Translations under genes and position numbers: made by a program | NCBI RefSeq assembly: GCF_004765605.1 | Contig: NZ_SRLC01000001.1 | Coordinates: 682,001-746,000, forward strand | Length of the DNA stretch: 64,000 bases | Direction: 5' to 3' | Source of the DNA: Hymenobacter aquaticus | Lineage (GTDB): Bacteria > Bacteroidota > Bacteroidia > Cytophagales > Hymenobacteraceae | In this document: positions 26,989 through 34,161 of the stretch, piece after piece | Numbering within the stretch: position 1 is the stretch's first letter | How the letters are laid out: the number at the start of each line of letters is the position of its first letter | The notes under the pieces: generated by a model | Databases searched by the model: none | The model's input: only the letters and a program-made list of their open reading frames with translations | What the model was told of the DNA's origin: nothing

Positions 26989-28227
26989 ATGCACCTGCTC
27001 GAAAACATCAAGGAGGCTTTTCGCTCTATTCACAGCAATTTGCTGCGCACCATCCTGACGGCCCTGATCGTGAGCATCGGCATTATGTCCCTGGTGGGCA
27101 TTCTGACGGCCATCGACGCCATCAAATACTCGCTGAATCAGACCTTTGCCAGCCTGGGGGCCAACTCCTTCGAGATCAAAGCCAAGGGCTATACCAACCG
27201 CGTCCGGCGCGGGGGCGTGCAGGGCAAAACCTACCCGGCCATTACTTACCTGCAGGCCAAGCAGTACAAGGCCCAGATCGGGGAAGAAGGGCAGGTGGGC
27301 ATTTCGGCCTTCATCAGCGGAGCCACCGAGGTGAAGTCCAACGGCCTGAAAACCAATCCGAACATGAGCGTGGTGGCCGGCGACGAGAACTACCTGCAGA
27401 TCCAGAACTATAACCTCTCGCGGGGCCGGGCCTTTTCCTCGATTGAGCTGGAAAACGGCACCAACGTGGCCATCGTGGGCAAGGAAATCACCGACAAGCT
27501 GTTTCCCAACCAGAGCCCGGTCGACAAGTACATCTACCTGCTGGGCCGCCGCTTTCAGGTGGTGGGCGAGCTGGAAAAAAGCGGCAGCACGATGGGCGGC
27601 GGCGGCGCCGACCGGATGGTGCTGATTCCCCTGGAAACCGGCAACCAGATGCCCCGGCAGCGCGCCCTGACCTACGACGTGAAAACGGCCACCCTGCAGC
27701 CCGAAAACCTGACCTACCTCACGGGCATGGCCACCGGCGTGATGCGCGCCGTGCGCCACGACCAGTTGGGCCAGGAAGACAGCTTCGACGTGGAGCGCAG
27801 CGACTCGCTGGCTGGCAAGCTCGACTCCTTGTCGGGCAACCTGCGCATGGGCGGCGGGCTGGTGGGCTTCATCACCCTGCTCGGGGCCAGCATTGCCCTG
27901 ATGAACATCATGATGGTGTCGGTGACGGAGCGCACCCGCGAAATCGGGATTCGTAAGGCCTTGGGCGCTACCTCCCGCCAGATTCGCCAGCAGTTCCTGA
28001 TTGAGGCCATCGTCATCTGCGTGCTCGGCGGCCTGCTGGGCATCCTGCTCGGCGTTACGATGGGCAACTCCATTTCGCTCCTGATCGGCGAAGGGGCCTT
28101 CCTGGTGCCCTGGTTCTGGATGACGATGGGCCTGACGATCTGCATCGCCGTGGGCCTGGCCTCGGGCTATTATCCCGCCAGCAAAGCCGCCGGCCTCGAC
28201 CCGATTGAGTCCCTGCGCTACGAGTAG
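26989..28227 (+). CDS. ABC transporter permease, MacB/FtsX type
   Basis: Integral membrane subunit with the MacB architecture: TM1 near residues 15-45 (TILTALIVSIGIMSLVGIL), a ~220-residue periplasmic domain (SFEIKAKGYTNRVRRGGVQG and following), then three TM helices with the FtsX signature SVTERTREIGIRKALGATSR and a final YPASKAAGLDPIESLRYE. ATG 26989 (MHLLENIKEAF) is preferred over an upstream start. No ATPase or membrane-fusion gene is adjacent, so the partner must be elsewhere. Likely exports or extracts a lipoprotein, peptide or lipid; substrate unknown. Confidence 0.93.
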   Translation: MHLLENIKEAFRSIHSNLLRTILTALIVSIGIMSLVGILTAIDAIKYSLNQTFASLGANSFEIKAKGYTNRVRRGGVQGKTYPAITYLQAKQYKAQIGEEGQVGISAFISGATEVKSNGLKTNPNMSVVAGDENYLQIQNYNLSRGRAFSSIELENGTNVAIVGKEITDKLFPNQSPVDKYIYLLGRRFQVVGELEKSGSTMGGGGADRMVLIPLETGNQMPRQRALTYDVKTATLQPENLTYLTGMATGVMRAVRHDQLGQEDSFDVERSDSLAGKLDSLSGNLRMGGGLVGFITLLGASIALMNIMMVSVTERTREIGIRKALGATSRQIRQQFLIEAIVICVLGGLLGILLGVTMGNSISLLIGEGAFLVPWFWMTMGLTICIAVGLASGYYPASKAAGLDPIESLRYE

Positions 28228-28248
28228 TCTGACTGATTAGAACGTCGA

Positions 28249-28294
28249 AACAGAACGTCATGTCGAGCGAGAGCGAGACATCTCGCGTGCTGAC
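28249..28294. repeat. Intergenic palindromic repeat
   Basis: AACGTCATGTCGAGCG is followed by the complementary CGAGACAT and then CTCGCGTGCTGACG. The ATGTCG...CGAGACAT core is an imperfect palindrome. I recall this word family as a multi-copy intergenic repeat in Hymenobacter-like genomes. The rest of 28228-28472 shows no gene. Confidence 0.5.
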
Positions 28295-28472
28295 GGGGCC
28301 AACGCCAGCTGTCTTGTTAAGCGCAGTTGATGCTTGATGAAGTGCCCCTTGCCCGTAGCGTGTCTCCTCTCTGCTTGCGGGAGGGAATAGTCGGCCCGGC
28401 GTTCTGTAACACGCTGTCAATATTCCCAAACTGCTCCCCAAACGTGCTGCCGAACGGTAGCAATTCCGGCCA

Positions 28473-29363
28473 ATGAAAAAACTAGCGCGCTGGCTGCTGG
28501 GGGTGGGAGTGGGGCTGGGCGTATGCCCTGAAGCCGCCGCCCAAACCCGGCCCGGCGAACAGGCTCAGGTGTACACCGTCACCAACGGCGGCGAGGGTGT
28601 ACACTTTGAGATTCCCCAGGTCCGGCTGTCCAATGCCGCCGTGGCCCGGCGTATCAACCGGCAGCTGCTGCGCCTCGTGACCGACTATAGCAGCGCCGTC
28701 GACTCAACGGCCAGCCCGCGGCGGCAGCTCACCCAACTGGCCCGCGAGTGCTGCTACGACGAGGAAAGCCGCGTCTGGCTGGCGGCGGGCAGCGGCCTGA
28801 CCGGCATGACGTATGAGGTGCTGCTCAATCAAAATTATCTGCTCTCCTTCCAGTTTCAGCGGTCAGACCAAGGCCTCGAACAGCCCGGCACGAGCCATCT
28901 GACGTTCGATTTGCGCACTGGTCGGCTGCTGACGCTGGCCGAATTAGTCGCGGATTCGCCTGCCCAATTGGAGCGGCGACTGGGGTACGCCATCAGCCGC
29001 CGCCTGCGCGACGAGCTAGCCGACGTAGTGGCCACGTATGGCGACTCCGCGTTGATCACTGAGGTAGCGCAACTCTACGGCATTACGGAGTGGAATACCA
29101 CCCCGCAGCGCGGCTTGCATCTGGATACCAGCCCGGGAGCCAATGCCGGTGCGGAGGAAGCTAAAGTGTACCCCACCGAGTTTGCGCTCCGCCCCGACGC
29201 GCTGCTGCTGTTTTATTCTATCGGTATGGCGCGGCTTAAATTCGAGTTTCTGCCCGACGAAACCTACGTGTTTCCCTTCGCGCGGCTGCGGCCTCGCGCT
29301 ATCCTGCGGCCCTTGCTGCAAGCAAGACCGGTTGAGAAAAAAGCGGCGAGTAAATCCAAATAG
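28473..29363 (+). CDS. Exported protein, possibly DUF3298/DUF4163-like
   Basis: 296 aa with a signal peptide (ARWLLGVGVGLGVCPEAAA). The mature part has a strand-helix layout: VHFEIPQVRLSNAAVARRIN, then YEVLLNQNYLLSFQFQRS, HLTFDLRTGRLLTLAELV and ALRPDALLLFYSIGMARL. This arrangement (two domains, the second following a 'TFDLRTG..LTL.ELV' strand) resembles the DUF4163/DUF3298 pair seen in peptidoglycan-related exported proteins. That match is from memory and unverified. The C-terminus is Lys-rich. It lies just upstream of the XRE regulator gene, 42 nt away, but the latter has its own promoter. Confidence 0.75.
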   Translation: MKKLARWLLGVGVGLGVCPEAAAQTRPGEQAQVYTVTNGGEGVHFEIPQVRLSNAAVARRINRQLLRLVTDYSSAVDSTASPRRQLTQLARECCYDEESRVWLAAGSGLTGMTYEVLLNQNYLLSFQFQRSDQGLEQPGTSHLTFDLRTGRLLTLAELVADSPAQLERRLGYAISRRLRDELADVVATYGDSALITEVAQLYGITEWNTTPQRGLHLDTSPGANAGAEEAKVYPTEFALRPDALLLFYSIGMARLKFEFLPDETYVFPFARLRPRAILRPLLQARPVEKKAASKSK

Positions 29364-29383
29364 CAAATGTTTGTATACATTTG
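29364..29383 (+). promoter_or_regulatory. Candidate operator overlapping the XRE gene's -7 box
   Basis: CAAATGTTTGTATACATTTG has perfect 7-bp inverted arms (CAAATGT / ACATTTG). The right arm is inside a perfect -7 box TACATTTG (29376-29383). A protein bound here would block transcription of the XRE gene, which suggests autoregulation. Confidence 0.5.
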
Positions 29384-29393
29384 AGCAATAAAA

Positions 29394-29407
29394 TCATTTG
29401 GATATAT
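29394..29407 (+). repeat. 14-bp motif copy 1, at the XRE start codon
   Basis: TCATTTGGATATAT, with its last two bases in the start codon. Further copies are at 29453-29466 and 30105-30118. Confidence 0.5.
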
Positions 29408-30095
29408 GGAACAGGTGGCAACCGTCGGGCAACGATTCAGTGAGCTTATTGCTCATTTGGGTATATCAAAGAATGCCTTTGCTAACTCACTGGATAAAAC
29501 CGCAACGGTCATCCAGCACATTGTAGATGAGCGCAATAAGCCAGGATTTGACCTTTTGTGTAAAGTATTTGACGTGTATCCAAATGTATCAAAAGACTGG
29601 TTGTTGCAGGGTACTGGCCCCATGCTGGCAGCCGGCAGCCCAGCAGCGGCGGAGCCGGTAAAAGCCCGGGCAGTAGCCAATCTGAAAGCCGACAATCAGC
29701 GCGTGGCAGTTACTACGGTGGCCGCACCGGAGCCTGTGGTAGAAGCCCATCCTGCGCCTGCGCCCGCGCCCGCACCCGCCCCGGCTGTAGCCGTTGAGCC
29801 AGCCACTGCCCCGGAGCAGCCATTCGTCGCGCAACCTGTTTTCTCTGAGCCAGTAGCCGCGCCAGTTGCCGCCGCGCCGAGTCTGACGGAGGTTGCCGCA
29901 CCGGCTGCACCACCTGCGCCAGTAGCAGCGCCACCGGTGCCGGCAGCGCCCGACACCAGCTGGCAGACGGCGCTGTACACGCAGCAAATGGCCCATCAAC
30001 TGGCTATGGCGGAGCTGCGCAACCAGCATTTGCAGGAGCAGCAGCGAATGATGCAGCAAATGATGGATCTGATGAAGCAACAAATGTTTAAATAG
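29406..30095 (+). CDS. XRE-family HTH regulator with Ala/Pro linker and Gln/Met-rich tail
   Basis: The N-terminal ~65 residues form an XRE-type helix-turn-helix (FSELIAHLGISKNAFANSLD, then HIVDERNKPGFDLLCKVFDV), of the kind common in Bacteroidota (ending DWLLQGTGPML). About 110 residues of Ala/Pro/Val/Glu linker follow (APAPAPAPAPAVAVEPATAP), and a helical tail rich in Gln and Met (MAHQLAMAELRNQHLQEQQR) that probably oligomerises. The linker is unusually long for this family. The gene is surrounded by three copies of a 14-bp motif and an operator-like palindrome at its own promoter. Target genes unknown. It ends in front of a bidirectional terminator. Confidence 0.85.
   Translation: MEQVATVGQRFSELIAHLGISKNAFANSLDKTATVIQHIVDERNKPGFDLLCKVFDVYPNVSKDWLLQGTGPMLAAGSPAAAEPVKARAVANLKADNQRVAVTTVAAPEPVVEAHPAPAPAPAPAPAVAVEPATAPEQPFVAQPVFSEPVAAPVAAAPSLTEVAAPAAPPAPVAAPPVPAAPDTSWQTALYTQQMAHQLAMAELRNQHLQEQQRMMQQMMDLMKQQMFK
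29453..29466 (+). repeat. 14-bp motif copy 2, inside the XRE coding region
   Basis: TCATTTGGGTATAT, one base different from copy 1. It lies in codons for AHLGIS within the helix-turn-helix, about 45 nt into the gene. Confidence 0.45.
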
Positions 30096-30104
30096 TGCTT
30101 TAGC

Positions 30105-30118
30105 TCATTTGGATATAC
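30105..30118 (+). repeat. 14-bp motif copy 3, just after the XRE stop codon
   Basis: TCATTTGGATATAC, one base different from copy 1. It lies between the stop codon and the terminator, about 700 bp from the first copy. Confidence 0.45.
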
Positions 30119-30154
30119 AAAAAGCCCCGTCAATTAACTTGACGGGGCTTTTTT
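30119..30154. terminator. Bidirectional terminator between XRE gene and mtaB
   Basis: AAAAAGCCCCGTCAA / TTGACGGGGCTTTTTT, 15-bp stem with loop TTAAC and T runs on both strands. It serves two convergent genes. Confidence 0.9.
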
Positions 30155-30187
30155 CTTTCCGGCACTTGCCGGGCAGCAGCAAAAATA

Positions 30188-31528
30188 TCAGTGCTGAAAA
30201 ACTTCCACGCCGATTTCCTCGGCTTCCATCAGGTTCTGCGGGTTCACGGCCGTTAGGCGCAGGCGCTTCATTTCCCCTACCAAGAGCGGGTCGTATTTGG
30301 CCACGACGCGAATGTAGTTGGGCGTAAAGCCTTCCATCTGCCCGTTAGTCACGTCGTCTTCGAACAGCACGGCGGCTTCGAGGCCGAGGTGCTGCTCGTA
30401 GAAGAAGCGCTTCTTCTTTTCCGAGAGGCCGCGCAGCTGCGTCGTCCGCTCGTGGCGGTGGCGGTCCTGCACGCGGCCGGGCAGCGTAGGGGCCAGCGTG
30501 TTTTCGCGCTCCGAGTACGGGAATACGTGCAGGTAGCTCACGTCCAGATCGTTCAGGAACTGGTAGGTTTCCAGAAAATCGGCCTCCGTTTCGCCGGGAA
30601 AGCCCACGATGACGTCGACGCCGATGCAGGCGTGGGGCATTACTTCCTTAATCAGGGCCACGCGCTCCTGGTACAGCTCCCGGCGGTAGCGGCGGCGCAT
30701 CAAACCCAGAATCTTGTTGGAGCCCGACTGCAGCGGAATGTGGAAGTGGGGCATAAACCGCTTGGAACGGGCCACGAAGCGGATAATGTCGTCGGTGAGC
30801 AGGTTGGGCTCGCAGCTGCTGATGCGGAACCGCTCAATGCCGTCCACCTCGTCGAGGGCCTGCACCAAGTCGTAGAAGTCTTCGAGCCGCTCCCGGTCGG
30901 GGCCCTGCAGGCCGAAGTCGCCCAGGTTCACGCCCGTCAGCACGATTTCCTTCACACCGGTTGCGGCCAGCTTTTGCACCCGTTCCACCACGCTTTGCAC
31001 GCTGCCCGAGCGGCTCTTGCCCCGGGCCAGCGGAATGGTGCAGAACGAGCAGGAATAGTCGCAGCCGTCCTGCACTTTCAGGAAGGTGCGGGTTCGGTCG
31101 CCGTAGCTGTGGGCGGCGTGAAACTCGGTGGCGGCCGCAATGGGCGAGGCGTGCACGTGGCCGGGCGCCCCGGCGGCGGGCTTCTCAAACCCGGCCAGAA
31201 TATCGACCAGCTGAAACTTCTCGGCCGCGCCCAGCACGGCGTGCACGCCGGGAATTTCGGCAATTTCCTGGGGCTTGAGCTGGGCGTAGCAGCCCACGAT
31301 GGTCACGAAGGCCTCCGGGTTGTGCTTCAACGCCTCCTTCACCACCTTGCGGCACTTGCGGTCGGCGTGGTCGGTGACGGAGCAGGTATTGATGACATAG
31401 ATGTCGGCCGCGTCCTCGAAGGGCACTTTGCGGAAGCCCCGCTCCTCAAACTGCCGGCCGATGGCCGACGTTTCGGAGAAGTTGAGCTTGCAGCCCAGCG
31501 TATAAAAGGCAACTTTTCTGGTTTCCAT
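30188..31528 (-). CDS. mtaB: tRNA (t6A37) methylthiotransferase MtaB
   Basis: Radical-SAM enzyme that adds a methylthio group to t6A37 (ms2t6A), in tRNAs reading ANN codons. UPF0004 cysteines are in YTLGCKLNFSETS, NTCSVTDHADRKC and VGCYAQLKPQE. The radical-SAM motif is DGCDYSCSFCTIPLARGKSR, and a TRAM-like C-terminus follows (EDDVTNGQMEGFTPNYIRVV). The subtype call rests on KLNFSETSAIGRQF and TDHADRKCRK, which differ from MiaB. ATG 31528 (METRKVAFYTLGC) gives 446 aa. Two methylthiotransferases and MiaE share this 22-kb stretch. Confidence 0.93.
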   Translation of the reverse strand: METRKVAFYTLGCKLNFSETSAIGRQFEERGFRKVPFEDAADIYVINTCSVTDHADRKCRKVVKEALKHNPEAFVTIVGCYAQLKPQEIAEIPGVHAVLGAAEKFQLVDILAGFEKPAAGAPGHVHASPIAAATEFHAAHSYGDRTRTFLKVQDGCDYSCSFCTIPLARGKSRSGSVQSVVERVQKLAATGVKEIVLTGVNLGDFGLQGPDRERLEDFYDLVQALDEVDGIERFRISSCEPNLLTDDIIRFVARSKRFMPHFHIPLQSGSNKILGLMRRRYRRELYQERVALIKEVMPHACIGVDVIVGFPGETEADFLETYQFLNDLDVSYLHVFPYSERENTLAPTLPGRVQDRHRHERTTQLRGLSEKKKRFFYEQHLGLEAAVLFEDDVTNGQMEGFTPNYIRVVAKYDPLLVGEMKRLRLTAVNPQNLMEAEEIGVEVFQH

Positions 31529-31539
31529 AAGCAAGACCA

Positions 31540-31547
31540 CAAAGATA
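31540..31547 (-). promoter_or_regulatory. Candidate -7 element for mtaB
   Basis: Minus strand reads TATCTTTG, a perfect TAnnTTTG match only 12 nt upstream of the ATG, implying a 5' leader of a few nucleotides. No good -33 element seen. Confidence 0.4.
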
Positions 31548-31592
31548 CAGCTTCGAAAGTTCAGGCGTTTCCCCGGCCCGAAAATAAGGTGA

Positions 31593-31985
31593 TTAGGCGG
31601 AAGGAAGCGGCTGGCCAAGGCCGGGCCCGGCGGCTCCCAGGCGCTGCTCCACCAGCGCCATCAAACCCAGTAGGTCAGCTTTATTCAGCTCCGCGGCCGT
31701 AATAAAGGAGTGGAGCCGGCCGGCGTCATCCTGAAAAAACACCGCGGGCAGCACTTCCTGAGTCCGTGCCGGAAAGGCGGCGCGGAACTCGTCGCGGTGC
31801 AAAAAACGCGCGGCCACGGGCAAGGAGCCGACGAAGGCTTTCCACTCGGGCCGCACGCGGGTGCCGTGGGTGACGGCGCACAGCGCACAGGAGTAGGTGG
31901 CGGGCGACAACAGCTTGTGCGCCAGATCCAGCACGCTGTTCACCAGTCCGGTGTCGGCATTATAGACGAAAACGAGCTGCGGCAT
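31593..31985 (-). CDS. Conserved small protein with CxxC motif, unknown function
   Basis: 130 aa, cytoplasmic. It opens with a beta strand (MPQLVFVYNADTGLVNSVLD), then a CALCAVTHG segment whose two cysteines are spaced CxxC. A thioredoxin-like outline follows (FLHRDEF, LPAVFFQDDAGRLHSFI). I recall small Bacteroidota proteins with this FVYNA...CALC pattern, usually hypothetical. A redox or metal-binding role is possible but unproven. Co-directional with mtaB and the LtaS-like gene. Confidence 0.75.
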   Translation of the reverse strand: MPQLVFVYNADTGLVNSVLDLAHKLLSPATYSCALCAVTHGTRVRPEWKAFVGSLPVAARFLHRDEFRAAFPARTQEVLPAVFFQDDAGRLHSFITAAELNKADLLGLMALVEQRLGAAGPGLGQPLPSA

Positions 31986-32024
31986 AGTTGACCTTCCAAC
32001 GCATCGGTAGAAAAAAGAGCCGCG

Positions 32025-33881
32025 CTATTTGCCCAGAAACTCGCCGAACGACACCTGCTCGTAGGCCTGCCCCTGGTGCAGCTGCTGGTTGCCAAGCACC
32101 GTCGAATCCTGGGCGATGATGTGGTGGGGCACGTTGTCATACGTCACGGTGCCGGCGGGCGTGACCATGCCGAAGCCGTCGGTGAAGCAGTAGAAGGCGA
32201 AGGGCCGGCGCAGGGGCCGCAGCAAATCGTGGCTCCAGGTGTAGCTGCCGCTGGGCAGGCGCAGCTGGTTGAGCAGGGTAGTGGCAACGTCGGTTTGGGA
32301 GCCAATCCGGTCGATGACCAGGCCCCGGGCTTCGGGCCGCAGCGCCCCGCCGGCCAGCACCAGCGGAATCCGGAATTTGCGGAAGCTCTCGTTCGGGTCG
32401 TTGCCGGGCAGGGTGTGGCCGTGGTCGGCCACGAGCACCAGCAGGGTGTTGTCCCACCAGGGCTGCTGCCGGGCCTGGCGCAGAAAGCGGCCCAGGGCCC
32501 AGTCGGTATAATACACGGAGTTGCGGAACAGTGCCGTTTCGTCGGTGCCCTGGAACTTGCGCGGAATCGGAATCTCAAACGGCTCGTGGCTGCTCAGGGT
32601 AAAGGCCGTGACGAAAAACGGGCTGGGCTGGGTTTTTAGATCCCGCAGCACCCGGTCGAACAGCACGTGGTCGTGGGCGCCCCACTTCGAGTTTTGCTGG
32701 CGGGTGGGGAAGTCGGCGCGCTCCGTGAAGCCGTCGTAGCCGGCCGCCACCAGGTAGCTTTTCATGTTGGCAAACGCCAGCTCGCCTCCATAATAATAGT
32801 GAGACTTGTAGCCGACCTGCTCCAGGGAGCGGCACAGGTGGGGCAGCTGCTCGGTTTTGCGCGGGTACTTAATAATGCTGGTGGCCGGCTGGCTGGGGTA
32901 GCCGCTGAGCAAAGCCACCAAACCCTTCTGGCTTCGGTCGCCGGCCGCGTAGAGGTTGCTGAACAGCACCCCGGTGCGGGCCAGGCTGTCGAGGTTGGGC
33001 GTCACGCCCACTTCGCCACCGGTGCTGGCCACGAGCTTGCCGGTGAAGCTTTCCAGAATAATGAACAGGACGTTGGGCCGGGTGGTGCGCAGCAGGCGCG
33101 TGGTGTCGGGCTGGGCGCTGGCCGGCGCGTAGAGCTGGCGCACGGTGCGCGCGGCCACCGAGTCGGGCATAAACTGGTAGGGGTTGGGGCCGCCGTCGGT
33201 CAGCAACGCCGAGTTGGCCACGTTCCAGGGCACGTTCAGGGCCGCGTGGTTGGCAAAGGGCACCGTGGAGAAGTATACGTCGCTCTGATTGATGGGAATC
33301 TGCTGCACGCCCCCGCGCAGGGGCACGATGAGCAGAGCCAGGTACAGCACGCTGGCCAGCACGGCCCGGGGGCGGCCAAAGTGCGCGGGCAGCGCCGGCA
33401 CCGGGCCCACTATCTTGTTATACAGCCACCAGCCCAGCCCCAGCAGCGCGGCCAGAATACCCGTTAATAAGAGCAGGGGCGCACTGCCGGCCGAGGCCGC
33501 CATTTCGCCCGGCGAGTTCAGGTACTGCAGGGGCGTGGCGTCGAGGCGGAAGCCCCAGGCCCGGTACAGCTCCAGGTCAGCGACGGTGAAGAAGGCCACC
33601 ACCACGCCCAGCACGGCCGTGTAGAAGCGCAGCAGGCGCTGGGGAAAGAAGCGGGCGGGCAGGGCACTGCCCACGGCAAAGAGCACAAACGGCAGCACGC
33701 TCAGGTAGGCCGTGGCCGACGCGTCGAGCCGCAGACCGTAGGCAAAGATGCGCGCGAGGCTGCCGGTGGGCAGCCCCGCTACTTTCGACGCGTGGTACAG
33801 CAAAAACGTAGCCTTCGCCGCGACGAAGAACACCAGCCAGAACAGAAAGTAGCGGGGCTGGAAGGCAAAGCGGTTTCTCAC
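32025..33881 (-). CDS. LtaS-like membrane sulfatase/phosphoglycerol transferase
   Basis: Five hydrophobic helices occupy the first ~230 residues (YFLFWLVFFVAAKATFLLYH, LSVLPFVLFAVGSAL, AVLGVVVAFFTVADLELYRA, APLLLLTGILAALLGLGWWL, VLASVLYLALLIVPLRGGVQ). An extracytoplasmic alkaline-phosphatase-superfamily domain follows. Catalytic Thr/metal site: NVLFIILESFTGKLV; later metal ligands in ADHGHTLPG and the HHEPF-like SSHEPFEIPIPRKFQG. In Gram-negatives such enzymes add phosphoglycerol or phosphoethanolamine to glycans or lipids. The start is GTG 33881 (VRNRFAFQPRYF) because the open frame beyond it is not membrane-like and because a promoter ends 4 nt before it. Confidence 0.88.
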   Translation of the reverse strand: MRNRFAFQPRYFLFWLVFFVAAKATFLLYHASKVAGLPTGSLARIFAYGLRLDASATAYLSVLPFVLFAVGSALPARFFPQRLLRFYTAVLGVVVAFFTVADLELYRAWGFRLDATPLQYLNSPGEMAASAGSAPLLLLTGILAALLGLGWWLYNKIVGPVPALPAHFGRPRAVLASVLYLALLIVPLRGGVQQIPINQSDVYFSTVPFANHAALNVPWNVANSALLTDGGPNPYQFMPDSVAARTVRQLYAPASAQPDTTRLLRTTRPNVLFIILESFTGKLVASTGGEVGVTPNLDSLARTGVLFSNLYAAGDRSQKGLVALLSGYPSQPATSIIKYPRKTEQLPHLCRSLEQVGYKSHYYYGGELAFANMKSYLVAAGYDGFTERADFPTRQQNSKWGAHDHVLFDRVLRDLKTQPSPFFVTAFTLSSHEPFEIPIPRKFQGTDETALFRNSVYYTDWALGRFLRQARQQPWWDNTLLVLVADHGHTLPGNDPNESFRKFRIPLVLAGGALRPEARGLVIDRIGSQTDVATTLLNQLRLPSGSYTWSHDLLRPLRRPFAFYCFTDGFGMVTPAGTVTYDNVPHHIIAQDSTVLGNQQLHQGQAYEQVSFGEFLGK

Positions 33882-33885
33882 GGGG

Positions 33886-33918
33886 CAAAGGTAGGAGGAA
33901 AGCCAGTGGCTATTGAAA
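33886..33918 (-). promoter_or_regulatory. Promoter of the LtaS-like gene, leaderless
   Basis: Minus strand reads TTTC, 21-nt spacer, TACCTTTG. The -7 box ends 4 nt before GTG 33881, so transcription should begin at or near the start codon. Confidence 0.5.
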
Positions 33919-34086
33919 CCCGGCCCGGCCGCCGACGGCGCTCCTGCGTTGCACAGTAAGTAGCTTTTGAAGGGGTGGTTGGTGAATAAAAAGGGTGAAT
34001 TTTTCAAAAACCACCTTCGAATAGATAGTGCCTGGGTGTAAAATCAGGTAGTTTGTCGAAAAATTGCTCATATTTGAAGGGTGGTA

Positions 34087-34119
34087 GTTGCAAATAACGA
34101 GTGAGTGCTCTTACATTTG
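34087..34119 (+). promoter_or_regulatory. Promoter of glnA
   Basis: GTTG (34087-34090), a 21-nt spacer, then TACATTTG (34112-34119). Transcription would start ~35 nt before the glnA ATG. The stretch between the LtaS-like gene and this site (33919-34086) shows no gene. Confidence 0.55.
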
Positions 34120-34161
34120 CCTCTGTCAATTACCCAATAGTGCTTTCCGTTTCAACAGTAC

